DNA of 64,000 nucleotides from Paracoccus yibinensis (GTDB lineage Bacteria; Pseudomonadota; Alphaproteobacteria; Rhodobacterales; Rhodobacteraceae), in assembly GCF_030846195.1 (NCBI RefSeq), contig NZ_JAVCWH010000010.1:1-64000 (forward strand), written 5' to 3'. The position numbers and the translations under genes are program-made. Shown here in pieces: positions 35,015 to 44,439 of the stretch (position 1 is the stretch's first letter; the number at the start of each line of letters is the position of its first letter). The notes below the pieces were generated by a model. That model was not told the DNA's origin, did not search any database, and saw nothing but the letters and a program-made list of their open reading frames with translations.

Positions 35015-36033
35015 TGGCCCTTGTCGAAGATATCCTGGGCGATTTAGACGCAACGGTTCTCGACGTCGGTGAGAGATACTTCACCTCAACAGCCGATGCC
35101 CTCGACCCCATGCTGACGATCGTGACCACGCTGCTGATCGCGCTTGTTGGTGTCAACATGGCGCTCGGGGCTTATCGGCTGTCCACGCGCGACGCCTGGC
35201 AGGTCGTGTCACGGATTGTGCTGGTGTTCCTCTTCGTCCGGTCCTGGGCCAACTTCGGCGCGATCTATGATGCGTTATCCTCAGGCGCGGGCAGCCTTGC
35301 CATGAGCTTCTTCGATGGGGCTGCTGCGACACCCGCCTCTGCCATGGATCAGTTCGCTGTGCAGATGTCCGATGTGGCGGACGGTGCCGCCCGATCCGTC
35401 AGTTCCATCACACGCGGCCTGGTTGCCGGGCTTCTCTTCATCATTCTGTCGATCCTGATGGCGGCTTATGTCCTGATTGTCGGCTTCTCGAAGATCATGA
35501 TCGCCTTCCTTCTGGGGGTCGCACCTTTGGCAATGATCGCCACCCTGTTCGAGCGCACCAAGTCCCTCTTCGAGGCCTGGCTGACCTCGTTCGTAGGCTA
35601 TCTGATGTACCCCATCGCCGCCGCCGCCGTAATTGGTGCTGTCGTCTCGATGGCCGATGCTCAGTTCACACCTCAAGGAGATGTTCGGGACTTCTCTATG
35701 ATCCTCGGCTTTCTCTGCGTCACCTTCGTGGGCATCTTCGCGCTTCTGGCGATCCCGACGGCGGCGGCCAACATCACCGGCAGCTTCAATCTGGCCAACT
35801 TTGCGCCTGAAGCGCTGCGCTTGGTTGCAAAGCCAATGACGATGACAGGCGGATGGGCTTTCGACCGCGCAAAATCCAATGCCGAGGCGTTCAAATCCGG
35901 CTTCACGACCGGCATGACCCCGCCCCGTGCGGAGCGTGCCCGCCAGCGAGCCTGGACAGAACGGGGCGCCGATCTGCGCGCCAAGCTGCGCGGCATCAAC
36001 ATCATGCAAGGCAAGGGTGACACCGGCGCATGA
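35014..36033 (+). CDS. virB6: VirB6/TrbL-type inner-membrane channel protein
   Basis: A 339-residue polytopic protein with about six hydrophobic segments (around 35-55, 65-85, 135-160, 165-185, 195-215, 230-260) and a basic cytoplasmic tail. The stretch AYVLIVGFSKIMIAFLLGVA near residues 152-171 with the following ALMIATLFERTKSLFEAWL-like pattern is typical of VirB6. It forms the inner-membrane part of the DNA path. ATG 35014 overlaps the previous stop. Confidence 0.85.
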   Translation: MALVEDILGDLDATVLDVGERYFTSTADALDPMLTIVTTLLIALVGVNMALGAYRLSTRDAWQVVSRIVLVFLFVRSWANFGAIYDALSSGAGSLAMSFFDGAAATPASAMDQFAVQMSDVADGAARSVSSITRGLVAGLLFIILSILMAAYVLIVGFSKIMIAFLLGVAPLAMIATLFERTKSLFEAWLTSFVGYLMYPIAAAAVIGAVVSMADAQFTPQGDVRDFSMILGFLCVTFVGIFALLAIPTAAANITGSFNLANFAPEALRLVAKPMTMTGGWAFDRAKSNAEAFKSGFTTGMTPPRAERARQRAWTERGADLRAKLRGINIMQGKGDTGA

Positions 36034-36057
36034 GGCGCCCGAGCTTTGGAGAAGGCC

Positions 36058-36744
36058 ATGAAGGACGGCGAGGCTGACAGCAGGACGATCCTGGAAACCG
36101 AACTGATCTTCGGTGTCCGCCGGCGCGAGCGGCTGGCCTGGGGCGTGGCCATCGGCGGGGTTCTGGTGGGCCTCGGCGGAGTCGCCCTCGCAGGGCTGAC
36201 GCTGCCCCTGAAGGAAACACAGGCCTTCCTCGCTATCGTCGACAAGGACACGGGCCTGGCCGAGCGCGCGGTGCGGATCGAGGCGGCCGGTGTCGAGCAA
36301 GGCGCCGCTGTCGAACAGTCGCTCCTCTACAACTACGTCAAGAACCGCGAGACCTATGACGAGGCCGACAACGAGGCCCGCATCCTCAAGGTCTACCGCA
36401 TGTCCACGACCCGCGTACAGGCCGCGCTGAAGGCACAATGGGACAAGGCTAATCCGAACTATCCGCCGCTGATCTATGGTGCGAGCGGCAAGGTCGTCGT
36501 GGATGTGCTCTCGATCACGCCGGTCGCCGAGAACACCGCCCAGGTCCGCTTCACCAAGCGCCTCGAGAAGCCCGGAGAGCCGGACCGGATCGGCAAGTTC
36601 TATGCCACGGTCCGCTACGTCTTCGAGCCGACGACCGCGAGTGCGGTGGAGCTCGTTTGGGAAAACCCCTTCGGCTTCACCGTCACCGATTACCGCATCA
36701 CGGCCGAAAGCCTTGATGCCCAGGATATGGAGGTCAGGCCATGA
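36058..36744 (+). CDS. virB8: VirB8 assembly factor
   Basis: A 228-residue protein with a short cytoplasmic N-terminus, a single membrane helix (about 27-49, WGVAIGGVLVGLGGVALAG) and a periplasmic NTF2-like domain. Characteristic parts are YNYVKNRETYDEADNEARI and the end with NPFGFTVTDYRI. ATG 36058 has GGAGAAGG directly upstream; an earlier in-frame TTG at 36046 lacks this. The stop overlaps virB9. Confidence 0.88.
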   Translation: MKDGEADSRTILETELIFGVRRRERLAWGVAIGGVLVGLGGVALAGLTLPLKETQAFLAIVDKDTGLAERAVRIEAAGVEQGAAVEQSLLYNYVKNRETYDEADNEARILKVYRMSTTRVQAALKAQWDKANPNYPPLIYGASGKVVVDVLSITPVAENTAQVRFTKRLEKPGEPDRIGKFYATVRYVFEPTTASAVELVWENPFGFTVTDYRITAESLDAQDMEVRP

Positions 36745-37472
36745 TCCGCTCCGTCACGATCGTCGCGCTGCTCGCGCTGTCCCTGCCCGCCCTGGCCCTT
36801 GCCGAAGCGCGCCCCCGCGCGGGTGGAAATGACAGCCGCCTGACCTATGCCACCTTCCAGGAGGGGCAGGTATATACCATCAACACCCGGGTCCGGAACG
36901 TCACCCTGGTCGAGCTTGGCGATGGCGAGACCATCCGCTCGATTGCCATTGGCGACAGCGAGGCCTTTCAAGTCGAGAAGCTCGAAGGCTCCAACGTCTT
37001 CACCGTCAAGCCGGTGCTCGAGGGCGTCAGCACCAACCTGACGGTCGAGACCAACCGGCGCTTCTACTTCATCCATGCCGTGGAGTCGTCGCGAGCCACG
37101 CCCAACTGGTCGGTGAAGTTCACCGTGCCGGGCAGCGGCGGATCGCGGTCCCGCGGCGCGGCCGCGGCGGCGGCAATCCCGGCGGAGGTGCCGATGACCT
37201 ACCGCGTCCTGAGTCGCAGGGGTGCCGCGGAGTTCGCGCCGATCGGGATCTCGGATGACGGCAAGCGCACACTGTTCCAGATCCCGCCGGGCGCGCCGAT
37301 CCCGTCGGTCTTCCGGGCCGATGCAAAAGGCCGGGAGTACAGCGTCAACACCAGTGTGAACGGCACCGTCATCACCGTGGGCGCGCGCTCGGAACGCTGG
37401 GTGCTGCGCTATGGCGATGCCCATGTCTGCGTGGAGGGCACGAAGCCTGGTGCCGGGCAGAGGACGCGCTGA
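36741..37472 (+). CDS. virB9: VirB9 core-complex protein
   Basis: A 243-residue exported protein with signal peptide (MIRSVTIVALLALSLPALALA). An N-terminal VirB9 domain includes LTYATFQEGQVYTI and VELGDGETIRSIAIGDSEAF. The C-terminal domain includes DDGKRTLFQIPPGAPIPSVF and ERWVLRYG, both typical. With VirB7 and VirB10 it forms the outer-membrane core complex. The start overlaps virB8 by 4 bp. Confidence 0.9.
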   Translation: MIRSVTIVALLALSLPALALAEARPRAGGNDSRLTYATFQEGQVYTINTRVRNVTLVELGDGETIRSIAIGDSEAFQVEKLEGSNVFTVKPVLEGVSTNLTVETNRRFYFIHAVESSRATPNWSVKFTVPGSGGSRSRGAAAAAAIPAEVPMTYRVLSRRGAAEFAPIGISDDGKRTLFQIPPGAPIPSVFRADAKGREYSVNTSVNGTVITVGARSERWVLRYGDAHVCVEGTKPGAGQRTR

Positions 37473-38848
37473 TGGCGGAAGCCGATCCCCTGGAAGAACG
37501 GCTGCGCCGGATGAAGCCACCGGCAGCCAGGCCGCCCCTGTGGCGACGCCTGGCGCTGCCTGCGGGGATGCTGGCGGCCGGACTTGCCGGGGGCGCCTAT
37601 GTGGCAACGGTTGTCCCATCCGGAGATCCGGCTCCCTTCCCCTTGCCGACCTCGGATGTTCGCGAGTTCCAGGACGACACCGGGCTTGACGGCTTTACGT
37701 TGACCGAGAGCGAGCCGAACCCTGCGTTGGCCCTGCCGGACACGCGCAGCGTTGTGCGCACGGTCGCCGATCCGCAGGCCCAGGCTGAGTTAGCGGCAGC
37801 ACGCGCAGCCCTGGAGCAGGCCAGGGCCGATCTCGCGGCAGCCAGGGCAGAGCTTGCTGCGGCGCGGGCCAACCCGACGACGTCATCCGAAGAGCTTGAC
37901 GCCCTGCGCGCGGAACTGGACCAGCTGAAGGGCGACATGGCCGGCAAGGACCAGGCGCTGGATGAGCTGACCCGCGAGAACCTGCGCCTGCAATCCGATC
38001 TGGACCTTGCTGCCGAACTGGCCAGCCAGACGCAGGTGCAGGCCGACCTGGAAGCGCAGCGTCTGGCAGAGCTGGAGCGGCGCCGGGCAGAGATGGAAGC
38101 GCGCCGGGCCGAAGAGGAAGCCCTGCTGCAAGCCCGCACGCAGTCGGCGATGGTGGCATACCGGTCAGGCGGCGGCGGGACAGGGGAAGACAGCGAGGCG
38201 AGCGGCACCGACGAGCGGTCTGACGCCGCCGAACGGTTCCGGCGTGCGGGCCAGTCCGAGGCTGTCCAGGCGAAGGTCATCTCCGAGCCTTCGCGCACCG
38301 TGGTCCAGGGCACACTCATCGAGGCGACGCTCGCCAACGCCATCTCCAGCCAGCTCGAAGGCAATGTCGCGGCCACCGTCAGCTATGATGTCTGGTCGAT
38401 GGACATGGCCAGTGTCCTGATCCCGCGCGGCTCGCGGCTGTTTGGCCGCTACAGCTCGTCCATCGAGAAAGGCCAGCGGCGGATCATGGTGGCCTGGGAC
38501 CGGGTGGTGACGCCGGACGGGCAATCGGTCGACCTCGCCGCCTACGGGACGGACCGCGTCGGCCGGGCTGGCGTGACGGGCCGGGTTAACACCCGCACCC
38601 TGGCGCGCTTCTCGGCGGCGGCAGCCGTGTCGATCATCGGCGCCGCCCCCGCAGTGCTGGCGGCCGCTGTCGAGGAGGACAGCGATGACGGGATCGCCCG
38701 CGACACTGCTGAGGCCATCGGCAGCAACGCCAGCGATGCGATCGGCGGGGTGATCAAGGACTACATCGACATCCCTGCCACGATCAGCGTCGATCAGGGC
38801 GCCGTGATCATGGTCATGGTGAACGCCGACCTGGAAATGCTCCCATGA
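37472..38848 (+). CDS. virB10: VirB10 core-complex protein
   Basis: A 458-residue protein with a cytoplasmic N-terminus, one membrane helix (about 28-47), a strongly heptad-like alanine-rich coiled coil (about 105-220) and the TrbI/VirB10 domain (about 265-458). The last contains VVQGTLIEATLANAISSQLE and SVLIPRGSRLFGRYSSSIEK. It spans both membranes and relays energy from VirB4/VirB11/VirD4. The coiled coil is longer than in many homologues. Start overlaps the virB9 stop by 1 bp. Confidence 0.92.
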   Translation: MAEADPLEERLRRMKPPAARPPLWRRLALPAGMLAAGLAGGAYVATVVPSGDPAPFPLPTSDVREFQDDTGLDGFTLTESEPNPALALPDTRSVVRTVADPQAQAELAAARAALEQARADLAAARAELAAARANPTTSSEELDALRAELDQLKGDMAGKDQALDELTRENLRLQSDLDLAAELASQTQVQADLEAQRLAELERRRAEMEARRAEEEALLQARTQSAMVAYRSGGGGTGEDSEASGTDERSDAAERFRRAGQSEAVQAKVISEPSRTVVQGTLIEATLANAISSQLEGNVAATVSYDVWSMDMASVLIPRGSRLFGRYSSSIEKGQRRIMVAWDRVVTPDGQSVDLAAYGTDRVGRAGVTGRVNTRTLARFSAAAAVSIIGAAPAVLAAAVEEDSDDGIARDTAEAIGSNASDAIGGVIKDYIDIPATISVDQGAVIMVMVNADLEMLP

Positions 38849-39843
38849 CGGAGGTGGGCCACCTGGAAACCCGGCTTGGCATCCTGCAGCCCTTAATCGG
38901 CGACGAGGCCACCATCGAGATCGCCATCAACGCCGACGGCCGGGTCTGGGTCGAGCGCGCAGGCGACAGTCATATGTCCTTGGCCGGGATCATCCTCCCG
39001 CCCGTCGAGGTCAGGGATCTGGCGGGTCTGATCGCCAACAAGCAGCGCCTGACCCTGACCGACAGCCAGCCCGCAATCTCGACCACTGTCGAGGTTGCCG
39101 GAGCCGCCCTGCGCTGCCAGGCCATCATTCCGCCCGCCTCCGCAGGGGGCACGGTGATCTCGGTTCGGGTGTTCCGCCGCAGGGGAGCCGGCACTGCGCC
39201 CCGTCACTTCCGCTTTTTTCGCGACCAGACCGTGTCGCTGGAGGCGGAACGGCTCCAACAGCTGCGCGCCATCCGCGATCTGGCAACGGAAGGCGACGAT
39301 CCAGACGCGTTCCTGCGGGCCTGCGTTCAATCCCGCATGAACCTCGTGATCTCTGGGGGCACCTCATCGGGCAAGACCGAACTCGCCCGGCGCCTCTTGT
39401 GGATGGTAGAAGACGAGCACCGGCTTGCGCTGATCGAGGATGCGGCCGAACTGCTTCCCGGCCAGGAGAACATGGTCAGCCTGATCGCCGAACGGAATGA
39501 GGCCTCCACGCGCTCTGCCGACAAGCTCCTGGAGATGACCCTGCGCCTGCGTCCCGACCGGATCATCCTGGGCGAGCTCCGCGGCGTAGAGGCGGTCACC
39601 TTCCTCGAGGTCATCAACACCGGGCACGAGGGCAGCTTCACGACCATTCATGCCACAAGCGCGCGAAAGGCCGTCAACAGGCTCGCCTTCCTGGTCATGC
39701 GCGCGGGCATGCCGTTGACGCTGTCCGAGATCCGCGACTACGTTCTCGGGTCCATCGACGTGATCGTGCAGACCGGCCGGATCGGCACCGAGCGAGGCAT
39801 CCTGGAGACGTGGTTTCCGGGGCTCGATGGAGAAAGGCCATGA
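38845..39843 (+). CDS. virB11: VirB11 ATPase
   Basis: A 332-residue hexameric ATPase. An N-terminal domain (1-130) precedes a RecA-like domain with Walker A GGTSSGKTELARR (about 170-182), Asp box ALIEDAAELL, Walker B RIILGELRGVEAVTFLE and the His box NTGHEGSFTTIHATSARKA. All expected motifs are present. It powers pilus formation and DNA transfer. It overlaps virD4 by 4 bp. Confidence 0.93.
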   Translation: MTEVGHLETRLGILQPLIGDEATIEIAINADGRVWVERAGDSHMSLAGIILPPVEVRDLAGLIANKQRLTLTDSQPAISTTVEVAGAALRCQAIIPPASAGGTVISVRVFRRRGAGTAPRHFRFFRDQTVSLEAERLQQLRAIRDLATEGDDPDAFLRACVQSRMNLVISGGTSSGKTELARRLLWMVEDEHRLALIEDAAELLPGQENMVSLIAERNEASTRSADKLLEMTLRLRPDRIILGELRGVEAVTFLEVINTGHEGSFTTIHATSARKAVNRLAFLVMRAGMPLTLSEIRDYVLGSIDVIVQTGRIGTERGILETWFPGLDGERP

Positions 39844-41771
39844 CCCGCCTGAGCGTTGCGGTCCCGACCGGCCTGATCACCGGAGCCTTTGTCGGCGTGA
39901 TGATCGGTGGCCTGTGGCTGCAGTGGCAATCGGGCATGAACCCCAATGCCGGCCACCCCTTCGTGCTCCTCACCGATTTTCCGGGCCTGCGGGCGGCGGG
40001 ACGGGAGCCGTGGCGATCGGCCTATGGGATCGTGCTGGCGGGCGCAGTGCTGCTGGGAAGCCTCGGGGCGGTCCTATCCGTTTCCCGGCGGCTGACAACC
40101 TACGGCAAGGCGCATTTCCAGAGCCGCCGCGAGGTGCGGCGCAGCGGGCTCGTGCAACCCCTGGGCGCGGGCCTGGTGTTCGGCAAGTTCGGCAGACCGC
40201 ACAGGACAGGCCGCTTCGTCTGCGGCAGCTATGACAGGTTCCCGCATGCCCTGGTGGCCGCGCCGACCCGCTCGGGCAAGGGGGTAGGCTATGTCATCCC
40301 GAACACACTCCTGTTTCCCGGCTCCTGCGTCATCATGGACGTCAAGGGCGAGATCTTCGAAGCGACCGCCCGGCACCGGCAAGGCGGGGGCGATCGGGTG
40401 TTTCGCATCGCGCCCTTCGACTTCGAACATCCGACGCACCGCTACAATCCCCTTGAGCGGATCGCCCGCATCGCTGACACCGATCAACGCTTTACCGAAC
40501 TTTCGAAGCTCGCCAGCTATTTCCTGATCCCGAAGACCGAGAAGGGCGGCGCGTCGGACTTCGTCGTAGGCGCGCGGCAGCTTTTTGTGGCTGCCGGGAT
40601 GCTGGCCCTCGAGCGTGGCACGGCCAGCATCGGCGCCATCGCCCGTCTTCTTTTCGATACCGCCAACAAGGAGATCGCCTTTCGCAGGCTTGCGGGCGAG
40701 ACGCGCCACGCCCCTTCGGCCACGATCTTTCTGAACTTCTCGGGCTACTCGGACCGGACGCTGTCTTCCTATGTCTCGGTCCTTGACGGGGCGGGCCTGG
40801 GATTGTGGCTGAACCCGCGCATCGACAAGGTCACGGCGGTCAACGACTTTTCCTGGAACGACATCCGCCGCAGCCCGCATGCGATCTATGTCGTCGCCAA
40901 TTCCGACGACATTCCGACGCTGGCACCCCTCTTGCGGCTGATGTTCGGCGAACTGATCGCCACCATGCGGGCGCGCATCCCCGACCCGAAGCTCGAGCCC
41001 TGGCCGGTGCAGATCATCCTCGACGAGTTCGACCAGCTTGGCCCCATGCCGATTATCGTGCAATCGCTGAAGCAGCTTGCCGGTCATGGCGCGCGGGTGT
41101 CGATCATCACCCAGTCGGTGCCGGGGCTGGAAAGCATCTACTCCGAGAACGAGCGGCTCTCGATCGAGGCCGCCGCCGGGATGAAGCTCTATATCGCCCC
41201 CAACGAGAAAAAGACCGCCGGCGAGGTGGCCGAGGCCCTGGGCAAGACCACCCGGCTGGCGCTGAGCGACAGCTACTCGCAGGACGGCAAGGGTTTGCTG
41301 AAACGGTCAGTCTCGCGGCGCAACGAGGAGCGTCCGCTGATGACGGCCGACGAGATCCGCAGGCTCGCCCCGGACAAGGTCATCCTGATCCCCGAGCGGC
41401 AGAACCCCATTTTGGCCGACCGGATCGTCTATTATGAGGACGTCCGGTTCAAGTCCCTTGTCGATGCCCAGAAGGGACCGCTGCCCTATCCCGATCCCCT
41501 GCGGGACGAACTCGACACCCTCCGGGCGGAGGTGGCCGCGCTGCGCGATGCCCGGGTTGTCTATTCTCCGGCACGGCCTTCCCATCCTGCGACGAAGCCT
41601 GCGGTGTCGACGGCGCATCTGGCGCAGACAGTCCTGGGAGAGCCGGAAGTCTCGGCGGGTTCCGTTGTCGTGGGCAATGACGTTGTTGCAGCAGTACAGG
41701 CCGGGATGGACGATTTCGATCGCCAGCTGCGGGAAACGAAAGCCGCTGCCGCAGAGATCGACCCGTCGTGA
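39840..41771 (+). CDS. virD4: VirD4/TraG-type coupling protein
   Basis: A 643-residue T4SS coupling ATPase. Two N-terminal membrane helices (about 8-28 and 58-80) precede Walker A PTRSGKGVGYVIPN near 141-154, and Walker B IILDEFDQLGPMP near 388-400 follows. The stretch GARVSIITQSVPGLESIYSE matches the family. It takes the relaxase-DNA complex to the channel. A C-terminal extension (about 550-643) is variable. The ATGA overlap with virB11 makes this the last gene of the virB transcript; the next genes are on the opposite strand. Confidence 0.92.
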   Translation: MTRLSVAVPTGLITGAFVGVMIGGLWLQWQSGMNPNAGHPFVLLTDFPGLRAAGREPWRSAYGIVLAGAVLLGSLGAVLSVSRRLTTYGKAHFQSRREVRRSGLVQPLGAGLVFGKFGRPHRTGRFVCGSYDRFPHALVAAPTRSGKGVGYVIPNTLLFPGSCVIMDVKGEIFEATARHRQGGGDRVFRIAPFDFEHPTHRYNPLERIARIADTDQRFTELSKLASYFLIPKTEKGGASDFVVGARQLFVAAGMLALERGTASIGAIARLLFDTANKEIAFRRLAGETRHAPSATIFLNFSGYSDRTLSSYVSVLDGAGLGLWLNPRIDKVTAVNDFSWNDIRRSPHAIYVVANSDDIPTLAPLLRLMFGELIATMRARIPDPKLEPWPVQIILDEFDQLGPMPIIVQSLKQLAGHGARVSIITQSVPGLESIYSENERLSIEAAAGMKLYIAPNEKKTAGEVAEALGKTTRLALSDSYSQDGKGLLKRSVSRRNEERPLMTADEIRRLAPDKVILIPERQNPILADRIVYYEDVRFKSLVDAQKGPLPYPDPLRDELDTLRAEVAALRDARVVYSPARPSHPATKPAVSTAHLAQTVLGEPEVSAGSVVVGNDVVAAVQAGMDDFDRQLRETKAAAAEIDPS

Positions 41772-41835
41772 GCAGGGCCACGATGCCGGTGTCCTGGGGG
41801 GCTTCGATCCGGCTTGGGATTGCTGCCCCGCGGCG

Positions 41836-42135
41836 TCACCCGTCCGGGAACAGGATCGCCTCGATGTCCATGGCGCCGTTCACGACATGCAGGATCGTGA
41901 TCCGCTCAGGGGTGACGCGATAAAAGATCAGATAGCGCCCATGCACCCGGCGCCGAATGCCGTGGCGCTCATGGCGGGGCACGATCGGCCATGCCAGCGG
42001 CATCTCCGCCAGGTCCATGCAGCACTGGTAAAGCTCCCGGATGAAGGTCACGGCGCGGGCAGGATTGTCGCGCGCGATATAGTCGCCGATCCCCTCCAGG
42101 TCCGCCTCGGCCGTGGCGGTGATCTCGACGATCAT
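41836..42135 (-). CDS. parE: ParE/RelE-family toxin
   Basis: A 99-residue protein of the ParE toxin family: VEITATAEADLEGIGDYIAR at the start, FIRELYQCCMDLAEMPLAWP in the middle and RVHGRYLIFYRVTPERITIL before the end. ParE proteins poison DNA gyrase. The start MIVEIT at 42135 overlaps the antitoxin stop (ATGA), the usual coupling. The pair probably stabilises the element. Confidence 0.88.
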   Translation of the reverse strand: MIVEITATAEADLEGIGDYIARDNPARAVTFIRELYQCCMDLAEMPLAWPIVPRHERHGIRRRVHGRYLIFYRVTPERITILHVVNGAMDIEAILFPDG

Positions 42136-42389
42136 TCCGTGTCGCGCGGCCATGCCTCGTATCTGGCTGTCAGCCGCGCCGCCACGTCCGCAGCAGGCCG
42201 CATCCGCCCTGCGTCGGCATCGGCCATACCACGCGCCAAAGCCTGGTCCAGCACGGCCAAGCGCATCTCGCGCTCCTGGATCAGGCGGATGCCCTCGCGC
42301 ACGACCTCGCTTTTCGAGTTGTAGCGGCCGCTTTCGACAAGCTCCGCCACATAGCTTTCAAGCTTCGGTCCAAGTTCGGCACTCAGCAT
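42132..42389 (-). CDS. parD: ParD-family antitoxin
   Basis: An 85-residue antitoxin with a ribbon-helix-helix N-terminus (LGPKLESYVAELVESGRYN, SKSEVVREGIRLIQERE) and a flexible C-terminal tail that binds the toxin. The start MLSAELG at 42389 was chosen because it begins the conserved fold and has AGGAGCA-like sequence nearby; a longer frame to 42422 is less likely. A palindrome 39 bp upstream may be its operator. Confidence 0.88.
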   Translation of the reverse strand: MLSAELGPKLESYVAELVESGRYNSKSEVVREGIRLIQEREMRLAVLDQALARGMADADAGRMRPAADVAARLTARYEAWPRDTE

Positions 42390-42427
42390 GTCCTGCTCCT
42401 TATGCTGGAACCAAGGTGGCAAGTTTC

Positions 42428-42438
42428 ATAACAGTTAT
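42428..42438. promoter_or_regulatory. Palindrome upstream of parDE, candidate operator
   Basis: ATAACAGTTAT is a perfect 11-base palindrome, 39 bp before the parD start, in an otherwise A+T-rich promoter-like stretch. ParD proteins repress their own operon at such sites; binding here is inferred. Confidence 0.45.
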
Positions 42439-42549
42439 CAAGTCACACTTTTGGTCGATGACATGAGTTACTTTCTTGGACTCTAGGTCGTGGCGCAAAC
42501 GACAGCGTCGTCAGGCACGTTCCGACCGGTCAAACGCCGCTTGCCGCCC

Positions 42550-44439
42550 TTACAAATCCAGATCGTGCTCCTTGCGGACAAGCTCGTGCGGTGCCTGCTC
42601 GCGGGGATGCTCGTTCAGCCGTTCCCTGGCGATCTCCGCCTGCCGCCGGGACAGCCCCATGCTTTCGTGGCTCTCGGCGGCTGCCACCAGGGCGCGGGCA
42701 ATCTCGCGCCGTGAGCCTGCCTCGGGAAAGTCGGCGGCTAGTGCCGAGGTGTCACCCCTGGCGATCTGCGCCATGATCGTCTCGCCGTAGCGCTCCTTCA
42801 GGTCAGTGGCAAAGCGCTCGGCATGATCCTCCCGCTCGAACTCCACCCGGCCGTGCCGGTGGTGCACCGTGGCCAGCGTCTCCAGGGTGCGGACCAGGCG
42901 GTCGTCGTCTTGCTGGTGGGCGGTCCTTTCGATCGCACCGATCCCCAGGGCCCCGTCCAGGATCGTCGTGGCCCGGGCATGGAAGCGGTCCAGAAGATCT
43001 GCGGCCTGCGCGCGCCCCTTGGCGTCCTCCAGATCGAGCCCTTGCGCGGCCGCGACGGCCCTGAGGTCCGCCTTGACCCATTCCCGCTCCTGCCAGGCAT
43101 TCGCGGCGCGATGCTCGAGCCGCCGCTCCATTGCGCCGCGCTCGATGCCCACCGCCTCGGCCGCCGCCACGACTGCCGCGCGGATCTCGCGGGTGGTCTC
43201 TCCGCTCAGCACCCGTGTCGCGCTGCCCCGGGTGATGGCGTCCCCGTCCAGTTCGGTCCGGTAAAGCGTCGAGCGCGGCGGCTCCATCACCAGTTCGGCC
43301 CCGCGCGCATCGCCAAGGTCGCGCAGGATCGCGGTCGTGACCTTGGCCAGCTCAATGCGCATCCTGCGCCGGTCCTTGGGTCCCAGCGTGGCGATCTCGC
43401 CTTCGACCCGATCGAGCCAGCCCGAGAAGACTCGGTCCAGATCCTGCCGGGTCCGCGGCGCGTCCGTGTTCTGCACATCCATCATCTCACCCTCCAGGGT
43501 TTTCGAACTCACGATGCCGCCTGCCTCCAGGATCGCGGCGGCCCGTTCCATGCGCAGCTTCACCTCCTTGAGCCGGGCGAGGCTGGCGATCCCCGCCAGC
43601 AGCCGCAGCGTGGCGGCGCTGCGCGTGACCACCGCCAGCCCTTCCTCAAGGGCGGGTCCGTGCAGCGCCCGCTCGCGCACCGGACGATGCTCGCGCGCGG
43701 CGCCCTCGATCTCGGCGCGGGTGGGCCCATAGGTCAGGATGCCCCGCTCGAGCCGCGAGGAGGCATCGAGCTCCACGCCCATCCCGCCCGCGATCTCGAC
43801 CAGCCGCTCCTTCATGGTGGCGAGGTTGAAGGCATGCTCCCTTGCCATGAAGAACCAGGTGCCCTCCTCGAGCCCGCGGTTGTTCACCACGATATGCACA
43901 TGCGGATGCGAGCGGTCGGTATGCAGTGCCGCCACATAGGCCCATTCATCCTGCATATGAGTGCCTGACTGGAACATCTCGAAGGCCCAGGCTTCGGCAA
44001 TGCGCAGCGCCTTCTTGGGGGAAAGGTCATAGGGGAAGGAGATCAGCAGATGCGTGGTGTGGCCGTTCTTCGGATCGCCCCGCCAGCCGTCCGACCAGTC
44101 GAGCGCGATGGCGCGGCGCTGATCGGCCGAGAGCACCTCCGCGTCGGGATCAAGCCCGATGGTGTTGCCGAACACGGCCTCGGACTTCGTGAAGAGATAC
44201 CGGAGCTGGGCCTTGAGCCGGCCCGGCGTTAGCGTGCCGCCGCGGGCGATCTTCTTCAGCACCGCGGCGTTCGAGCCCTGGCCGACCCGCCACAGATTGC
44301 GGGCTCGCGCCGAGAAGGACGACCCCCCTGCCCCGGACCGGCGTCCCCGCGCCTTGCCGAACCCGCTGTCCCGGGCCACGCGGCCGCCGGCGCGGCGCAG
44401 CCGGATCTCGCCGATCAGGTCATCCGCGAGGCCCGCCAT
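42550..44439 (-). CDS. Conjugative relaxase, VirD2/MobA type
   Basis: A 629-residue relaxase. Residues 1-190 form the endonuclease domain: candidate catalytic Tyr81 in LKAQLRYLFTK, HTTHLLISFP near 127-136, and the metal-binding three-histidine motif RSHPHVHIVVNN near 176-187. A long helical C-terminal part follows. The relaxase nicks oriT, stays bound to the DNA end and is exported by the T4SS. The start MAGLADDLIGE at 44439 was chosen because the frame upstream is low-complexity and overlaps the accessory gene further. It overlaps that gene by 20 bp. Confidence 0.87.
   Translation of the reverse strand: MAGLADDLIGEIRLRRAGGRVARDSGFGKARGRRSGAGGSSFSARARNLWRVGQGSNAAVLKKIARGGTLTPGRLKAQLRYLFTKSEAVFGNTIGLDPDAEVLSADQRRAIALDWSDGWRGDPKNGHTTHLLISFPYDLSPKKALRIAEAWAFEMFQSGTHMQDEWAYVAALHTDRSHPHVHIVVNNRGLEEGTWFFMAREHAFNLATMKERLVEIAGGMGVELDASSRLERGILTYGPTRAEIEGAAREHRPVRERALHGPALEEGLAVVTRSAATLRLLAGIASLARLKEVKLRMERAAAILEAGGIVSSKTLEGEMMDVQNTDAPRTRQDLDRVFSGWLDRVEGEIATLGPKDRRRMRIELAKVTTAILRDLGDARGAELVMEPPRSTLYRTELDGDAITRGSATRVLSGETTREIRAAVVAAAEAVGIERGAMERRLEHRAANAWQEREWVKADLRAVAAAQGLDLEDAKGRAQAADLLDRFHARATTILDGALGIGAIERTAHQQDDDRLVRTLETLATVHHRHGRVEFEREDHAERFATDLKERYGETIMAQIARGDTSALAADFPEAGSRREIARALVAAAESHESMGLSRRQAEIARERLNEHPREQAPHELVRKEHDLDL

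Noticed and set aside
42823..43968. Long plus-strand frame opposite the relaxase gene
   Set aside because: Antisense shadow; the relaxase histidine motif fixes the coding strand.
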